Origin: an uncultured Alphaproteobacteria bacterium
GTDB taxonomy: Bacteria; Pseudomonadota; Alphaproteobacteria; Caulobacterales; Caulobacteraceae
DNA length: 64,000 bases
Direction: 5' to 3'
Assembly: GCA_903860975.1 (NCBI GenBank)
Contig: CAIOSI010000040.1
Coordinates: forward strand, 1-64,000
Positions within the stretch are counted from its first letter, which is position 1; each line of letters starts with the position of its first letter. Made by a program: the position numbers and the translations under genes. Under the pieces are notes generated by a model, which was not told where the DNA came from, ran no database searches, and saw nothing but the letters and a program-made list of their open reading frames with translations. Of the stretch, positions 1 to 7,450 are shown one piece after another.

Positions 1-74
1 CCCTGCGCCGTCAGGACATCAACCTGCCGCAGCTTGGCGACGATCTCTTCGGGCTTGTGGTGCTTCCTTGCCAT
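1..74 (-). CDS. IS3-family transposase OrfA, N-terminal part
   Basis: Reading leftward from an ATG at 74 gives MARKHHKPEEIVAKLRQVDV and then runs off the window edge. This is the characteristic start of IS3-family OrfA proteins, whose helix-turn-helix (HTH_Tnp_1/IS911 type) binds the element's terminal repeats. OrfB, with the DDE catalytic core, would follow beyond the left edge, usually joined by a -1 frameshift. Only 24 codons are visible, so integrity cannot be judged. Too short for an automatic gene call; identified by the conserved N-terminal residues and the IS terminus directly upstream. Confidence 0.7.
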   Translation of the reverse strand, partial: MARKHHKPEEIVAKLRQVDVLTAQ

Positions 75-136
75 CGTTCCATCCATCCAAATGGTCCTCG
101 GACCAACATAAGGGATGGATCACTTCAAGGGGGTCA
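1..136 (-). mobile_element. End of an IS3-family insertion sequence (partial)
   Basis: The first 74 bases encode, leftward, the N-terminus of an IS3-type OrfA. The 60-odd bases in front of it look like the usual IS3 leader and terminal inverted repeat. On the minus strand the putative terminus begins TGACCCCCTTGAAGTG at 136. To the right of 136 the sequence changes at once into a SulP STAS coding frame, so 136/137 is the likely element boundary. The rest of the element, its other end and the target duplication lie outside the window, so the terminus position is inferred from the coding junction and the TG start. Confidence 0.7.
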
Positions 137-378
137 GGCCATCGGCTCTGGACGGCCTCGACGCCCTCAACTTGCGCCTTAGCGGCGGGGGGGTGCTGTT
201 GCATCTTTCGGACGTGAAGGAACTGGTGATGGATCGCCTGCAGCGCTCATCATTCATCGAAGGTATCAGCGGGCGGGTCTTCCAGAACGCCTACGACGCC
301 TTCCGGGCCCTTGCACCGGCCGCCTGCGACAGTGGCAGCGCCGAAAGCGAAGACAATTTCGCAGGGGCGGGTATCTGA
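137..378 (+). pseudogene. SulP-type anion transporter, STAS-domain C-terminal remnant cut by the IS
   Basis: The open frame reads SALDGLDALNLRLSGGGVLL, then HLSDVKELVMDRLQRSSFIE and FQNAYDAFRAL, ending at a TAA/TGA-type stop at 378. That pattern (a Ser-containing loop, an alpha helix, LHLS.VK..VMDRL, and a final helix) is the second half of the cytoplasmic STAS domain that closes SulP-family sulfate/anion permeases. Everything upstream, the 10-14 membrane segments and the start of STAS, is replaced by the IS3 end at 136. The frame continues a few codons into the IS and could start at an ATG at 115, but the product would be half a STAS domain. I infer a gene broken by insertion; the N-terminal part should lie on the other side of the IS. 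Confidence 0.75.
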
Positions 379-403
379 AATTTCCGCCCCTCAGACGCGA
401 TCC

Positions 404-600
404 TCAGACACCAGGTGACGCGGAACCGGTTTCCATCGGGAGTTTGCGATCGCAGCTCCATTCCGACATGGAGCCATCGTAGACCGCCACGGACGGGTGG
501 CCGAGCCGTGTCCGTGCGAGCGCGTCCATCGTCGCGGAAATCCCGCCGCTGCAGTCGCAGATGACCCTCGCCCGCTCGAGCGCTCCAACGCCTACACGTG
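404..600 (-). pseudogene. Sulfurtransferase (rhodanese / SseA type), C-terminal remnant
   Basis: Leftward translation gives VGVGALERARVICDCSGGIS, then ATMDALARTRLGHPSVAVYD and GSMSEW before a stop at 404. This is the C-terminal rhodanese domain of thiosulfate/3-mercaptopyruvate sulfurtransferases, whose usual core is VICYCGGGISAT..D...LG..DVAVYDGSMSEW. The visible Cys pair CDCSGG holds the position of the persulfide-carrying loop. Upstream of about 600 no reading frame continues the domain: the two central linker regions and the N-terminal rhodanese domain are absent or scrambled. I call it a decayed 3' fragment. It lies tail to tail with the SulP remnant, so two sulfur-related genes are broken side by side. 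Confidence 0.65.
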
Positions 601-675
601 TTGGTAAATGCGCTGGTATCCGGCGTCCGAAATCACGAATCTCCCTCGAGAGTTCGAGTCTTGGCGGCCCCGCCA
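601..675 (+). other. tRNA-3'-end-like fragment (Ser/Leu type), decayed
   Basis: The segment contains a T-loop sequence TTCGAGT at 653-659. Sixteen bases later there is a CCA at 673-675 preceded by a G discriminator, the layout of a class II tRNA 3' end. A D-loop-like TTGGTAAATGCGC lies at 601-613. However, the T-stem pairs poorly and no 5' strand complementary to the would-be acceptor strand CGGCCCC is present, so it cannot be a working tRNA. It may be a fossil tRNA or integration-site remnant, or a chance resemblance. Confidence 0.22.
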
Positions 676-1563
676 CGCTGGCACAGCAACTCGTCTCTTC
701 TCCGAAACGACCCCGTCGAAACCCCACAACGCCGGGGCGTTCCGGTGATCCGCCGAGCCCTGGCCGCGGGGATGGTGGCGGAGCCGTGGATTCGATCTCT
801 GCTCGAGCGCAAACCCGCCCGAGCGGTCACCGTCGCCATGGCCAACAAGACGGCGCTCACAGCCTGGGCTGTGCTGACACGCGGTGAAGTCTACCAAGCA
901 CCAGCCATGGCCTAATCAAGATCGCCGCGGCCCACGGCCGCAGCTCAGAACTGTAGGGGTACAAAAGGGTTGATGATGACGATCCGAACGCGGCCGCAGG
1001 CCAGGACACCCTCAGGTGCTGTCGCAGCTTCGTGCTCGATGGACGCAAAGCGACCTGATCAGCAGGCTCCATCAGGGCCAGCGGCCATCAGTGCCACGCC
1101 GACAGGCCGGAAAGATGACCGCACCCCGATAGATCGCAAATTCTTCCCAACCTTACCCTTGCCGCGCAGGTGCCGTGTAAATGAAACCTGCCGCGTTCAA
1201 TTTGCCAGGATGATCGTCACCAAGCTTCCAGCAGGATGGTCAGAGCGCGCGCTGGCCTCGATTGACGAACAAGTCCAAGACTCCTGGCTTTCCGGAGGGC
1301 ACTCAGTGTCACTAAAGTTGCAACTCGGAATCGAAATGACCCATCAGGGTCGCGCCCCTACTGAATGTCTCATGCTCATCGAGGCGCGCACGCGCCAACC
1401 GATGGGGGTCTGGGCCGTGGTGGGGCTGGCCCAGACGCTGGCGAGAACCGCAACCGTCGCGCGGCTTGCCGGCCTCAATTGAGGCGTTTGGAAGCGCCTT
1501 TCGTTGTTCGCCATGAGCCGCTCTGCGCGGCAATAGGAAGATCTCTGCTCACATGTTGGATGT
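676..1563. other. No convincing gene; degraded or non-coding stretch
   Basis: Open frames exist on both strands, including one of 170 codons on the plus strand at 970-1482, but I recognise no family in any of them. The last third of that frame (about 1200-1482) has a somewhat protein-like composition (WSERALASIDEQVQDSWLSG), while its first half is rich in Arg, Pro and Thr as expected of a random GC-rich frame. Given the broken genes immediately to the left, I regard this as debris between the IS junction and the first intact gene. Confidence 0.4.
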
Positions 1564-3192
1564 TTGTCAGTGACCGCTACCACCCAGGCTGTGACCGGGC
1601 TCAAAACCGGCCCGCGTAATTCGTTTATCGGATCGATCGCTGAGGTTGAGGCCGCGATTTGGCTGATCGCGGCTTTCACGATTTTGCGTCTGGTTTCCAT
1701 TGGCTTGGTAGGATTGGGGGTGGATGAGACCTATTCCCTGGCCATCGCCCGTCACCTGCATCTGTCCTATTTCGATCATCCGCCGATGCATTTGTGGATT
1801 GTCCACGCGTTCAGCCCTGTCCTTGGATATGGCCGCCTTGCGCGGCTTCCGTTCATCTTTCTCTTTGTGGGCTCGTCGTGGCTTCTATTCGATCTGACGC
1901 GCCAGCTATTTGGCTCAAGGCCCGCGCTTTGGGCGCTGTTATCATTCAATCTTTGCGGCTTCTTCACAGTTGCAGCCAGCTCCTGGGTCTTGCCTGACGG
2001 CCCGTTGATTTTTTTCCTCCTGATGGGCGCAGTCGAGCTCTCGCGGTTGACCTTTCCTCGGAATGGCCAGGCGTCAGGTGTGACGTCGCAGACCTTCACC
2101 TGGCTGCGCATCGGTCTTTGGATCGGATTGGCAGGTCTTTCGAAGTACCAAGCGGTGATCTTCGGCCTCGGCGTCGCGTTGTTCCTCGTGAGCACGGTAA
2201 GCGGCCGAGCCTGGCTCAAGCAGCCGGGGCCTTACCTGGCATCGGTCCTGGCGGCGGCAGTCATCTCGCCAGTCATATTTTGGAACGCGCAAAACCAGTG
2301 GGCTTCGTTCGTCTTCCAAGGTGGCCGCGCGACGTCTTCGCACGGCGCGCGGCCTGGTGCGGTGCTGAGTGCGCTTGCGGGGCAAATGGTCCTGCTCCTG
2401 CCTTGGATGTTCGCGCCATTGGCCGTGGCTGCCCATGGCGCGGTGCGAGCCGGCCCAGCCGATCCGCGCCGCTGGCTCTGCGTCACGCTGGGCGTTCCGG
2501 GTGTTCTATTGTTCGCCTTGACGCCGATCTGGGGGCAGACGGCGCTTCCCCACTGGTCGATGCCGAGCTGGCTATTCCTGCTGCCTCTGTGTGGTGATTT
2601 ACTGGCCAGATCTGCGGAGCGTCATCGCTGGCCAAAAACCTTTGCGCTTCTGGTCACACTGCTGCTTTTCGCCCTCTGGGGGCTGCTGATCAGCGATGCT
2701 GCGACAGGCTGGTTCGGCGCGGCCTGGCCCAAGACCTTCACCAAAGGCGATCCGACCTTGGAGACTGTGGAATGGGGGCGCCTGCCGCGCTCGCCCGACG
2801 TGGCGGCACTGCTTGCGAAGCCTGGAAATTTCATCGTCTCGATGAAATGGAATGAGGCAGGCCGCATTGTTGCAGCCGTGAGTGATCAGTTTCCGGTCGT
2901 GGTGCTGTCAAACGATCCGCGGGGCTTTGCAGACAACCTTTCGCTCACGCCGCGCACCGGACATGACGCCCTCATCGTGGTGAAGCGTGAAGACCTGAAG
3001 GATGGCCTTGGCCGCGCGAGGAAGTGCTTTGAGAAGGTGGAGCCTCTTCAGGTCATGACTGTTGGTCGTCTGAGGCGATCCGAGATGCAGCTCTATCTTT
3101 TTGCCGGCCGCCGCTTCTTGCCCGCGTGTAGCCAGATTGGTGACCGCAGTCCTGAAGCTCGCAGTCAGTCGGCGGCGCTTAAGGCTTCTTAG
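1564..3192 (+). CDS. GT39-like polyprenyl-phosphate-dependent membrane glycosyltransferase
   Basis: Polytopic inner-membrane protein of about 540 residues, resembling the ArnT/PMT (GT39, GT-C fold) group, which transfers a sugar from a polyprenyl-phosphate carrier to lipid, glycan or protein on the periplasmic side. The first periplasmic loop carries the GT-C acidic motif G-V-D-E-T-Y (Asp54-Glu55) and the following FDHPP (71-74), both typical of bacterial GT39 members. About ten hydrophobic segments follow, then a soluble C-terminal domain of roughly 150 residues. The start is uncertain: TTG at 1564 or GTG at 1570, neither with a strong ribosome-binding site. Acceptor and sugar cannot be told; there are no lipid A or O-antigen genes beside it. 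Confidence 0.75.
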   Translation: MSVTATTQAVTGLKTGPRNSFIGSIAEVEAAIWLIAAFTILRLVSIGLVGLGVDETYSLAIARHLHLSYFDHPPMHLWIVHAFSPVLGYGRLARLPFIFLFVGSSWLLFDLTRQLFGSRPALWALLSFNLCGFFTVAASSWVLPDGPLIFFLLMGAVELSRLTFPRNGQASGVTSQTFTWLRIGLWIGLAGLSKYQAVIFGLGVALFLVSTVSGRAWLKQPGPYLASVLAAAVISPVIFWNAQNQWASFVFQGGRATSSHGARPGAVLSALAGQMVLLLPWMFAPLAVAAHGAVRAGPADPRRWLCVTLGVPGVLLFALTPIWGQTALPHWSMPSWLFLLPLCGDLLARSAERHRWPKTFALLVTLLLFALWGLLISDAATGWFGAAWPKTFTKGDPTLETVEWGRLPRSPDVAALLAKPGNFIVSMKWNEAGRIVAAVSDQFPVVVLSNDPRGFADNLSLTPRTGHDALIVVKREDLKDGLGRARKCFEKVEPLQVMTVGRLRRSEMQLYLFAGRRFLPACSQIGDRSPEARSQSAALKAS

Positions 3193-3199
3193 GCCGCCC

Positions 3200-3673
3200 T
3201 TATCGACGCTGGGCCGGCCGAGGAGATTTCGACACGGGAGATGGGCATTCCTCGCTCAGCCGGTGGGCTGAAGTTGTTCCGACGCCCGACAGCGCCAGCC
3301 CCGCGATGCGCGTGCGTAAGTGCGCCGTGAGTTGGAACGCGGTGGGCCCATAGGTCCCCTGGGCGGTGATCTCGGCCACCTGTCCGTGCTTCTCCACACA
3401 CGTCCCCTCTAATGAAAGGCGACCGTCGTTGGCTTCGCGCACCGGGTAAGTGCAGGCGTAGTGTGCATTGCTCGGACCTTGAAGCACGCCGGAGACGTCG
3501 GCAGCTGTGAAGCACTTTCGGTCGACGGATTTGAAAGAGATGACGAAGGTCCAGGTGTTGGATAGCTCCCAATATCCCGGAAGCGGCGGAGCATCGGCTG
3601 CATGCACTTGGCGACTGCAGATTAGGGCTGCAAAAGCTTGCGATGCCACGGCAAAAACCCTGGATATTCTCAA
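3200..3673 (-). CDS. DUF3617 family secreted protein
   Basis: Small exported protein of about 157 residues. After a hydrophobic signal segment ending near VHA, it shows the DUF3617 pattern: PGYWE..NT, a KCFTAADV motif, a paired-Cys region (CTYPVRE, LEGTC), and finally GTYGPTAFQLTAH with an AHRLSEECP tail. DUF3617 proteins are periplasmic and of unknown function; the four conserved Cys probably form disulfides. I chose the TTG at 3673 because AGAGGA lies 7 bases upstream and the signal peptide starts there. A longer frame from 3769 has a non-protein-like N-terminus. It points toward the preceding glycosyltransferase gene (tail to tail, 7 bp apart). Confidence 0.75.
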   Translation of the reverse strand: MRISRVFAVASQAFAALICSRQVHAADAPPLPGYWELSNTWTFVISFKSVDRKCFTAADVSGVLQGPSNAHYACTYPVREANDGRLSLEGTCVEKHGQVAEITAQGTYGPTAFQLTAHLRTRIAGLALSGVGTTSAHRLSEECPSPVSKSPRPAQRR

Positions 3674-3936
3674 TCTGTCCTCTCGTGCGCCCAAAGACCC
3701 AAAGCCAATCTGGTCACCGCTGCTCAGGGATGGTTTTACAAGATCGACGGCGGCTTTGAATAGCACCACATCGCGGGCACCTTAAGGTGCGGGCAATGGT
3801 GTTTTAGGTTGAGATGCAACCTGATCGCCCCGTTCGCGCCGCAGATCGTGGATGTTCAGCGCTTAAGCTAAACCAGGCCGTGAGACACCACCAGGTTCTG
3901 CCGGCCCATAATTTTTAGACGTTCGCTGGGCACGAC

Positions 3937-6306
3937 TTAGTGAGGTCGCGCCGTAGCTTTTAGATCGTCGAGATAGTTGGAAAGCTCGCCAACCCATCGG
4001 CGCGACATGGCCGCGTCCGATAGGTCCGCCGACTGCTCAAGTCCGGCGCCGATATCGGTAATCATCTGAAAGCCAAAACCGCCGCCTGACCCACGCAGAT
4101 TGTGTCCAAGGATCGTGACAGCTTCAAAGTCGTCACAGTCGAGCGCCGCCAGCAAGGCGATCACATTCAACCGACAATTTTCCAGATAGGCCGGCGTTCT
4201 CTCAATCACCCGGCTGGCGGCCCGAGAGACGCTGAGATTTGGCGCCGTGGCCGGGGCAGACAAGGTCTTGACCCTCGAGTGATCCCTGATCGCCTGCAGT
4301 AGCACGTCTTGTTTGATCGGCTTGGTGAGATAGGCGGTGCACCCGGCGGCGAGGCAGCTCTCCCGGTCACCCTTCAACGCCGAGGCCGTCAGCGCGATGA
4401 TCGGCGTCATTGGGCAATCGTTGGCCTTCTCCCAGGCCCTTATCGTGCGCGTCGCCGTCAGACCGTCCATCGCCGGCATCTGGCGGTCCATGAGCACAAG
4501 GTCGTAGCAGCCTGCCTTGAACATCTCGCACGCCAGCACGCCGGTCTCGGCCACATCAACCCGGTAGGGCGTATCCTCGAGGTAGGCGAGCGCGATCGTG
4601 CAGTTGTCGGGGGAGTCCTCGGCCATGAGGATGCGCAGGGGATGAAGCGCGGCTTCCGAACCGGCGCCGACGGGGGCCGCGATCGGTCGCTCGCGCTTGA
4701 CCGAAACCTCGAAGGGCACGGCGAACGCAAAAAGGCTGCCCGCGTCGACCTGGCTCTGCACCCAGATGCGTCCGCCCATGAGCTCGACCAGCCGCCGCGA
4801 GATCGTGAGCCCAAGGCCCGAACCGCCGAACCGTCGAGTGGTCGAGGAGTCAGCTTGGGTGAAGCGTTCGAAAACGCGATCCAACTTGTCGTCTGAGATG
4901 CCGATTCCGGTGTCGGTAACCGTAAAGCGCAGGGCGGTTGGGACCGTTACGTCTCCGTCGGGGCCCACAGTGAGGCAGACCCGACCTGACTCCGTAAATT
5001 TGATGGCGTTACCCAACAGGTTCAGCAGCACTTGGCGTAGCCGCGTGGGGTCGCCCATCAGGTCGTTGCTTACCCCCTGCGCGATCTCGCAGACCAGCGC
5101 CAGGGATTTTTCATGCGCCCGGGGCGCGACCATCTCCATCACCTTCTCCAGATGGTCGCTCAGCGAAAAATGAGTCCGCTCGAGATCAAGCTGCGAGGCC
5201 TCTACCTTGGAGAGGTCAAGAATGTCGTTAATCAGGTTGAGCAGATTGTCGCCCGAGCGGCGGAAGATTTGAATATATCTGTCCTGCTCCGGCGTCAGTT
5301 GAGTTTTCGCCAGTAGATCGGCGATCCCCATGATTGCATTCATTGGCGTGCGGATCTCGTGGCTCATGCTGGCCAGGAAGTCCGACTTGGTGCGACTGGC
5401 GCTCTCAGCGGCTGCCTTAGCCAGCTGTAGTTCGACCTGGACGCGCTTGGCCTCGGTAATGTCGCGGGCGGCCGCAAAGACGCCCTTCAGGTTGCGGTGG
5501 CGGTCATAGAAGGTGGTGGCATTGTAGGAAACCACGGTCTGTTTGCCGTCTAGGGCACGCGCGGTGAGCTCGTAGTCGGTGATCGACTTCTCGGCGAGCA
5601 CCCGTTTGATCCCGGCCTCGGCGCGGTTGGGATCGGTGAAGCAGTCCTTGAACGGCGCCCCGATCAGTTCGTCGCGAGTGCAGCCGGTCAGGGCCTCCAT
5701 TTGCTTATTCACATCGGTGATGATGCCCATGGGATCGGTGGTCATCAGGGCGTCGATGTTCGATTCGATCAGCGAGCGCGTGTAGAATTGTTGATCACGC
5801 AGCCGCTGGTCGGAAGCCTTCTGCTCCTCCTCGACCAGCTTTCGCGCGGTGTTGTCAGTGCCGATCAGCAGGTATCCGATGATCGCACCCGACACGTCTC
5901 GCAACGCCGTCACAGACACCACCGCTGGAAGCCGGGTCCCGTCTTTGCGGATATAAGTCAGCTCATAGATGTCCTCGATGCCACGAGAGGCCTTGAACAC
6001 AAGCGCTTCGAAGCCGGGCGTGATCGGTGTGCCCAGCTCAGCGCTAAGCGCCTCTGCCCGGGAAATCAGTTCCTGCGGATCGGAAATGTCGGCCGGAGTG
6101 ATGGTGTTCATCACCTCGGACGCTGCGTAACCGAGCATCCGCTCGGCGCCGACGTTGAAGATCTGGATCACACCTTTGGCGTCGGTGGCGATCGAGGAGA
6201 AGTTCGCGCTATTGAATATTGCGCTCTGCAGCGCGCCAGTCTTCACTATGGGCTCTTCCGACTGACGTGCGCGATCGGCTTCAAAATTCTCGGCCGTCGG
6301 GAGCAC
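3937..6306 (-). CDS. Hybrid sensor histidine kinase (PAS-PAS-HisKA-HATPase-REC-HPt)
   Basis: Cytosolic phosphorelay kinase of 789 residues without membrane segments. Domains in order: PAS at about 30-155, PAS at about 177-290, a short coiled linker, HisKA with phospho-acceptor His316 (SHEIRTPMN), and HATPase with N-box Asn433, G1 DTGIGI (465-470) and G2 GGSGLGL (494-500). A receiver domain follows with acceptor Asp607, acidic pocket Glu563-Asp564 and Lys662, and then a C-terminal HPt with His735 (GHNLRGSGGGFG). All phosphotransfer residues for a His-Asp-His-Asp relay are present, so its output probably goes to a separate receiver. The gene directly upstream, 90 bp away on the same strand, is a stand-alone receiver protein and the obvious partner. 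PAS ligands are unknown. Confidence 0.93.
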   Translation of the reverse strand: MLPTAENFEADRARQSEEPIVKTGALQSAIFNSANFSSIATDAKGVIQIFNVGAERMLGYAASEVMNTITPADISDPQELISRAEALSAELGTPITPGFEALVFKASRGIEDIYELTYIRKDGTRLPAVVSVTALRDVSGAIIGYLLIGTDNTARKLVEEEQKASDQRLRDQQFYTRSLIESNIDALMTTDPMGIITDVNKQMEALTGCTRDELIGAPFKDCFTDPNRAEAGIKRVLAEKSITDYELTARALDGKQTVVSYNATTFYDRHRNLKGVFAAARDITEAKRVQVELQLAKAAAESASRTKSDFLASMSHEIRTPMNAIMGIADLLAKTQLTPEQDRYIQIFRRSGDNLLNLINDILDLSKVEASQLDLERTHFSLSDHLEKVMEMVAPRAHEKSLALVCEIAQGVSNDLMGDPTRLRQVLLNLLGNAIKFTESGRVCLTVGPDGDVTVPTALRFTVTDTGIGISDDKLDRVFERFTQADSSTTRRFGGSGLGLTISRRLVELMGGRIWVQSQVDAGSLFAFAVPFEVSVKRERPIAAPVGAGSEAALHPLRILMAEDSPDNCTIALAYLEDTPYRVDVAETGVLACEMFKAGCYDLVLMDRQMPAMDGLTATRTIRAWEKANDCPMTPIIALTASALKGDRESCLAAGCTAYLTKPIKQDVLLQAIRDHSRVKTLSAPATAPNLSVSRAASRVIERTPAYLENCRLNVIALLAALDCDDFEAVTILGHNLRGSGGGFGFQMITDIGAGLEQSADLSDAAMSRRWVGELSNYLDDLKATARPH

Positions 6307-6396
6307 CTGGTCCGTCTCTGTGTCGGAAATGTCGATCGGATATCCTGACTAGACAAACCCGCTCACGATCAGGCGCGCGCTAATTAACGGAGTGCC

Positions 6397-6759
6397 TCAG
6401 CTGAGAAGTTGTTCCAGGGACGCCCCTAATTGTTCTGTGGAATAAGGCTTTAGGAGGAATTGGCCGCCCGGTACAAATCGATCCGCGATATCTGCCCTAA
6501 GTGGCGTGCCGGAGGTGTAGAGCACGCGCAGGTGAGGCTGTAGTGTGATCGCCTGGCTGGCGACAGCGAGGCCGCCAAATGGCAATGCGCTCAGACGCAT
6601 GTCTACGAAGAGCGCGTCAATCTTCTCTGTCGCCGATATGTGAGCGATGGCTTGGGCAAAATCGCAGGCGATCAAGGTGGTGTGTCCCAGATCTTCCATC
6701 GTCCATTCGGCAGCCTGCCGAATGAATATCTCGTCTTCGACGATCAAAACCAAAGCCAT
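6397..6759 (-). CDS. Single-domain response regulator
   Basis: 120-residue protein consisting of a receiver domain only. The acidic pair Glu8-Asp9 (VEDE), phospho-acceptor Asp53 (FVDMRL), the Thr switch in LYTSGTP and the Lys-Pro in LKPYS are all in place. There is no DNA-binding or enzymatic output domain, so it works through protein-protein interaction or as an intermediate in a relay, like CheY/DivK-type proteins. It is the first gene of a leftward pair with the hybrid kinase and would accept phosphate from that kinase's HPt. An AT-rich region upstream (6770-6960) is the likely promoter. Confidence 0.9.
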   Translation of the reverse strand: MALVLIVEDEIFIRQAAEWTMEDLGHTTLIACDFAQAIAHISATEKIDALFVDMRLSALPFGGLAVASQAITLQPHLRVLYTSGTPLRADIADRFVPGGQFLLKPYSTEQLGASLEQLLS

Positions 6760-7450
6760 AATTATGCATTCTTAATCTTGAGCATATTGGATCGTTTTTT
6801 CGAAATATTTAGAAACGTCTTTTGCGCATAAACGAGGTGATGTGCTGCGAATAATTCTAGATCAAAACAGGTTATTACACATGAATTGTTCTCGAAATCT
6901 GCATCTAACGTCGACTAGATAACGTGAATAATAATGCGCTCTAAAATCTTGCGTAGCTATGACGATCTGGCGTGGGCTGGAGATCGGCCCCCAAACGCAA
7001 CGCCCGTTCAATTCCAGGCCAAAGGTCAGACGATGTCGGCATAAGCGCGGGACCGGAAGGCCGACCCCAAAGTCTTGGTTCGGGAATTATCTTAGTGGTA
7101 TGCGCGTCGCTGGGATTGCCAAGCTCCGCCGGGCGCAAGCTTGAGTTGCGGCGATCGCACGAGCGACGTGCGCGATGTCATAAACGGCTGGAAGACGACG
7201 GCTTTGCCGTCCATTTGTGTCCCAACGTGGACAATGTGCGGGATCATTCACCGACAATTGGCGCATGTCAGCCTGGAGCAATGGAACGCTTGCCGTGCAC
7301 TGCCCCCCCCATGCCAGCGGTTTATTTCGACGACACCAACACATTGCTGAGCGACGTGCCCGACGAGAGCGGCAAAATAAGGATTGTCCGGACGCCCGGG
7401 CGCAGGAACTGACTGGCTCGCGTGGCCGCGTCGAATGATGAGGGAAGAAC
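6760..7450. other. 690-bp intergenic region, AT-rich at its left
   Basis: This lies between the leftward response regulator and the rightward CitS-type transporter, so it should carry two divergent promoters. The first 200 bases are clearly AT-richer than the surroundings, with T- and A-runs near 6795 and 6850-6910. The rest is GC-rich. Open frames of up to 146 codons on the plus strand (6972-7412) and 165 on the minus strand do not match any family I know. A fragment near 7160-7240 weakly recalls a receiver-domain start, but not enough to call a remnant. I see no tRNA, riboswitch or clear terminator. Confidence 0.4.

Noticed and set aside
970-1482. 170-codon plus-strand frame that might be a small gene
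   Set aside because: No recognisable motif; the first half is low-complexity Arg/Pro/Thr as in random frames, and it lies in a stretch of broken genes.
3674-3769. Longer N-terminus for the DUF3617 protein
   Set aside because: The extra 32 residues would precede the signal peptide, and a TTG with AGAGGA upstream marks a better start at 3673.
6972-7412. 146-codon plus-strand frame upstream of the transporter, with a faint receiver-domain look near 7160-7240
   Set aside because: Similarity covers about 20 residues only, with no phospho-acceptor Asp context and no ribosome site.
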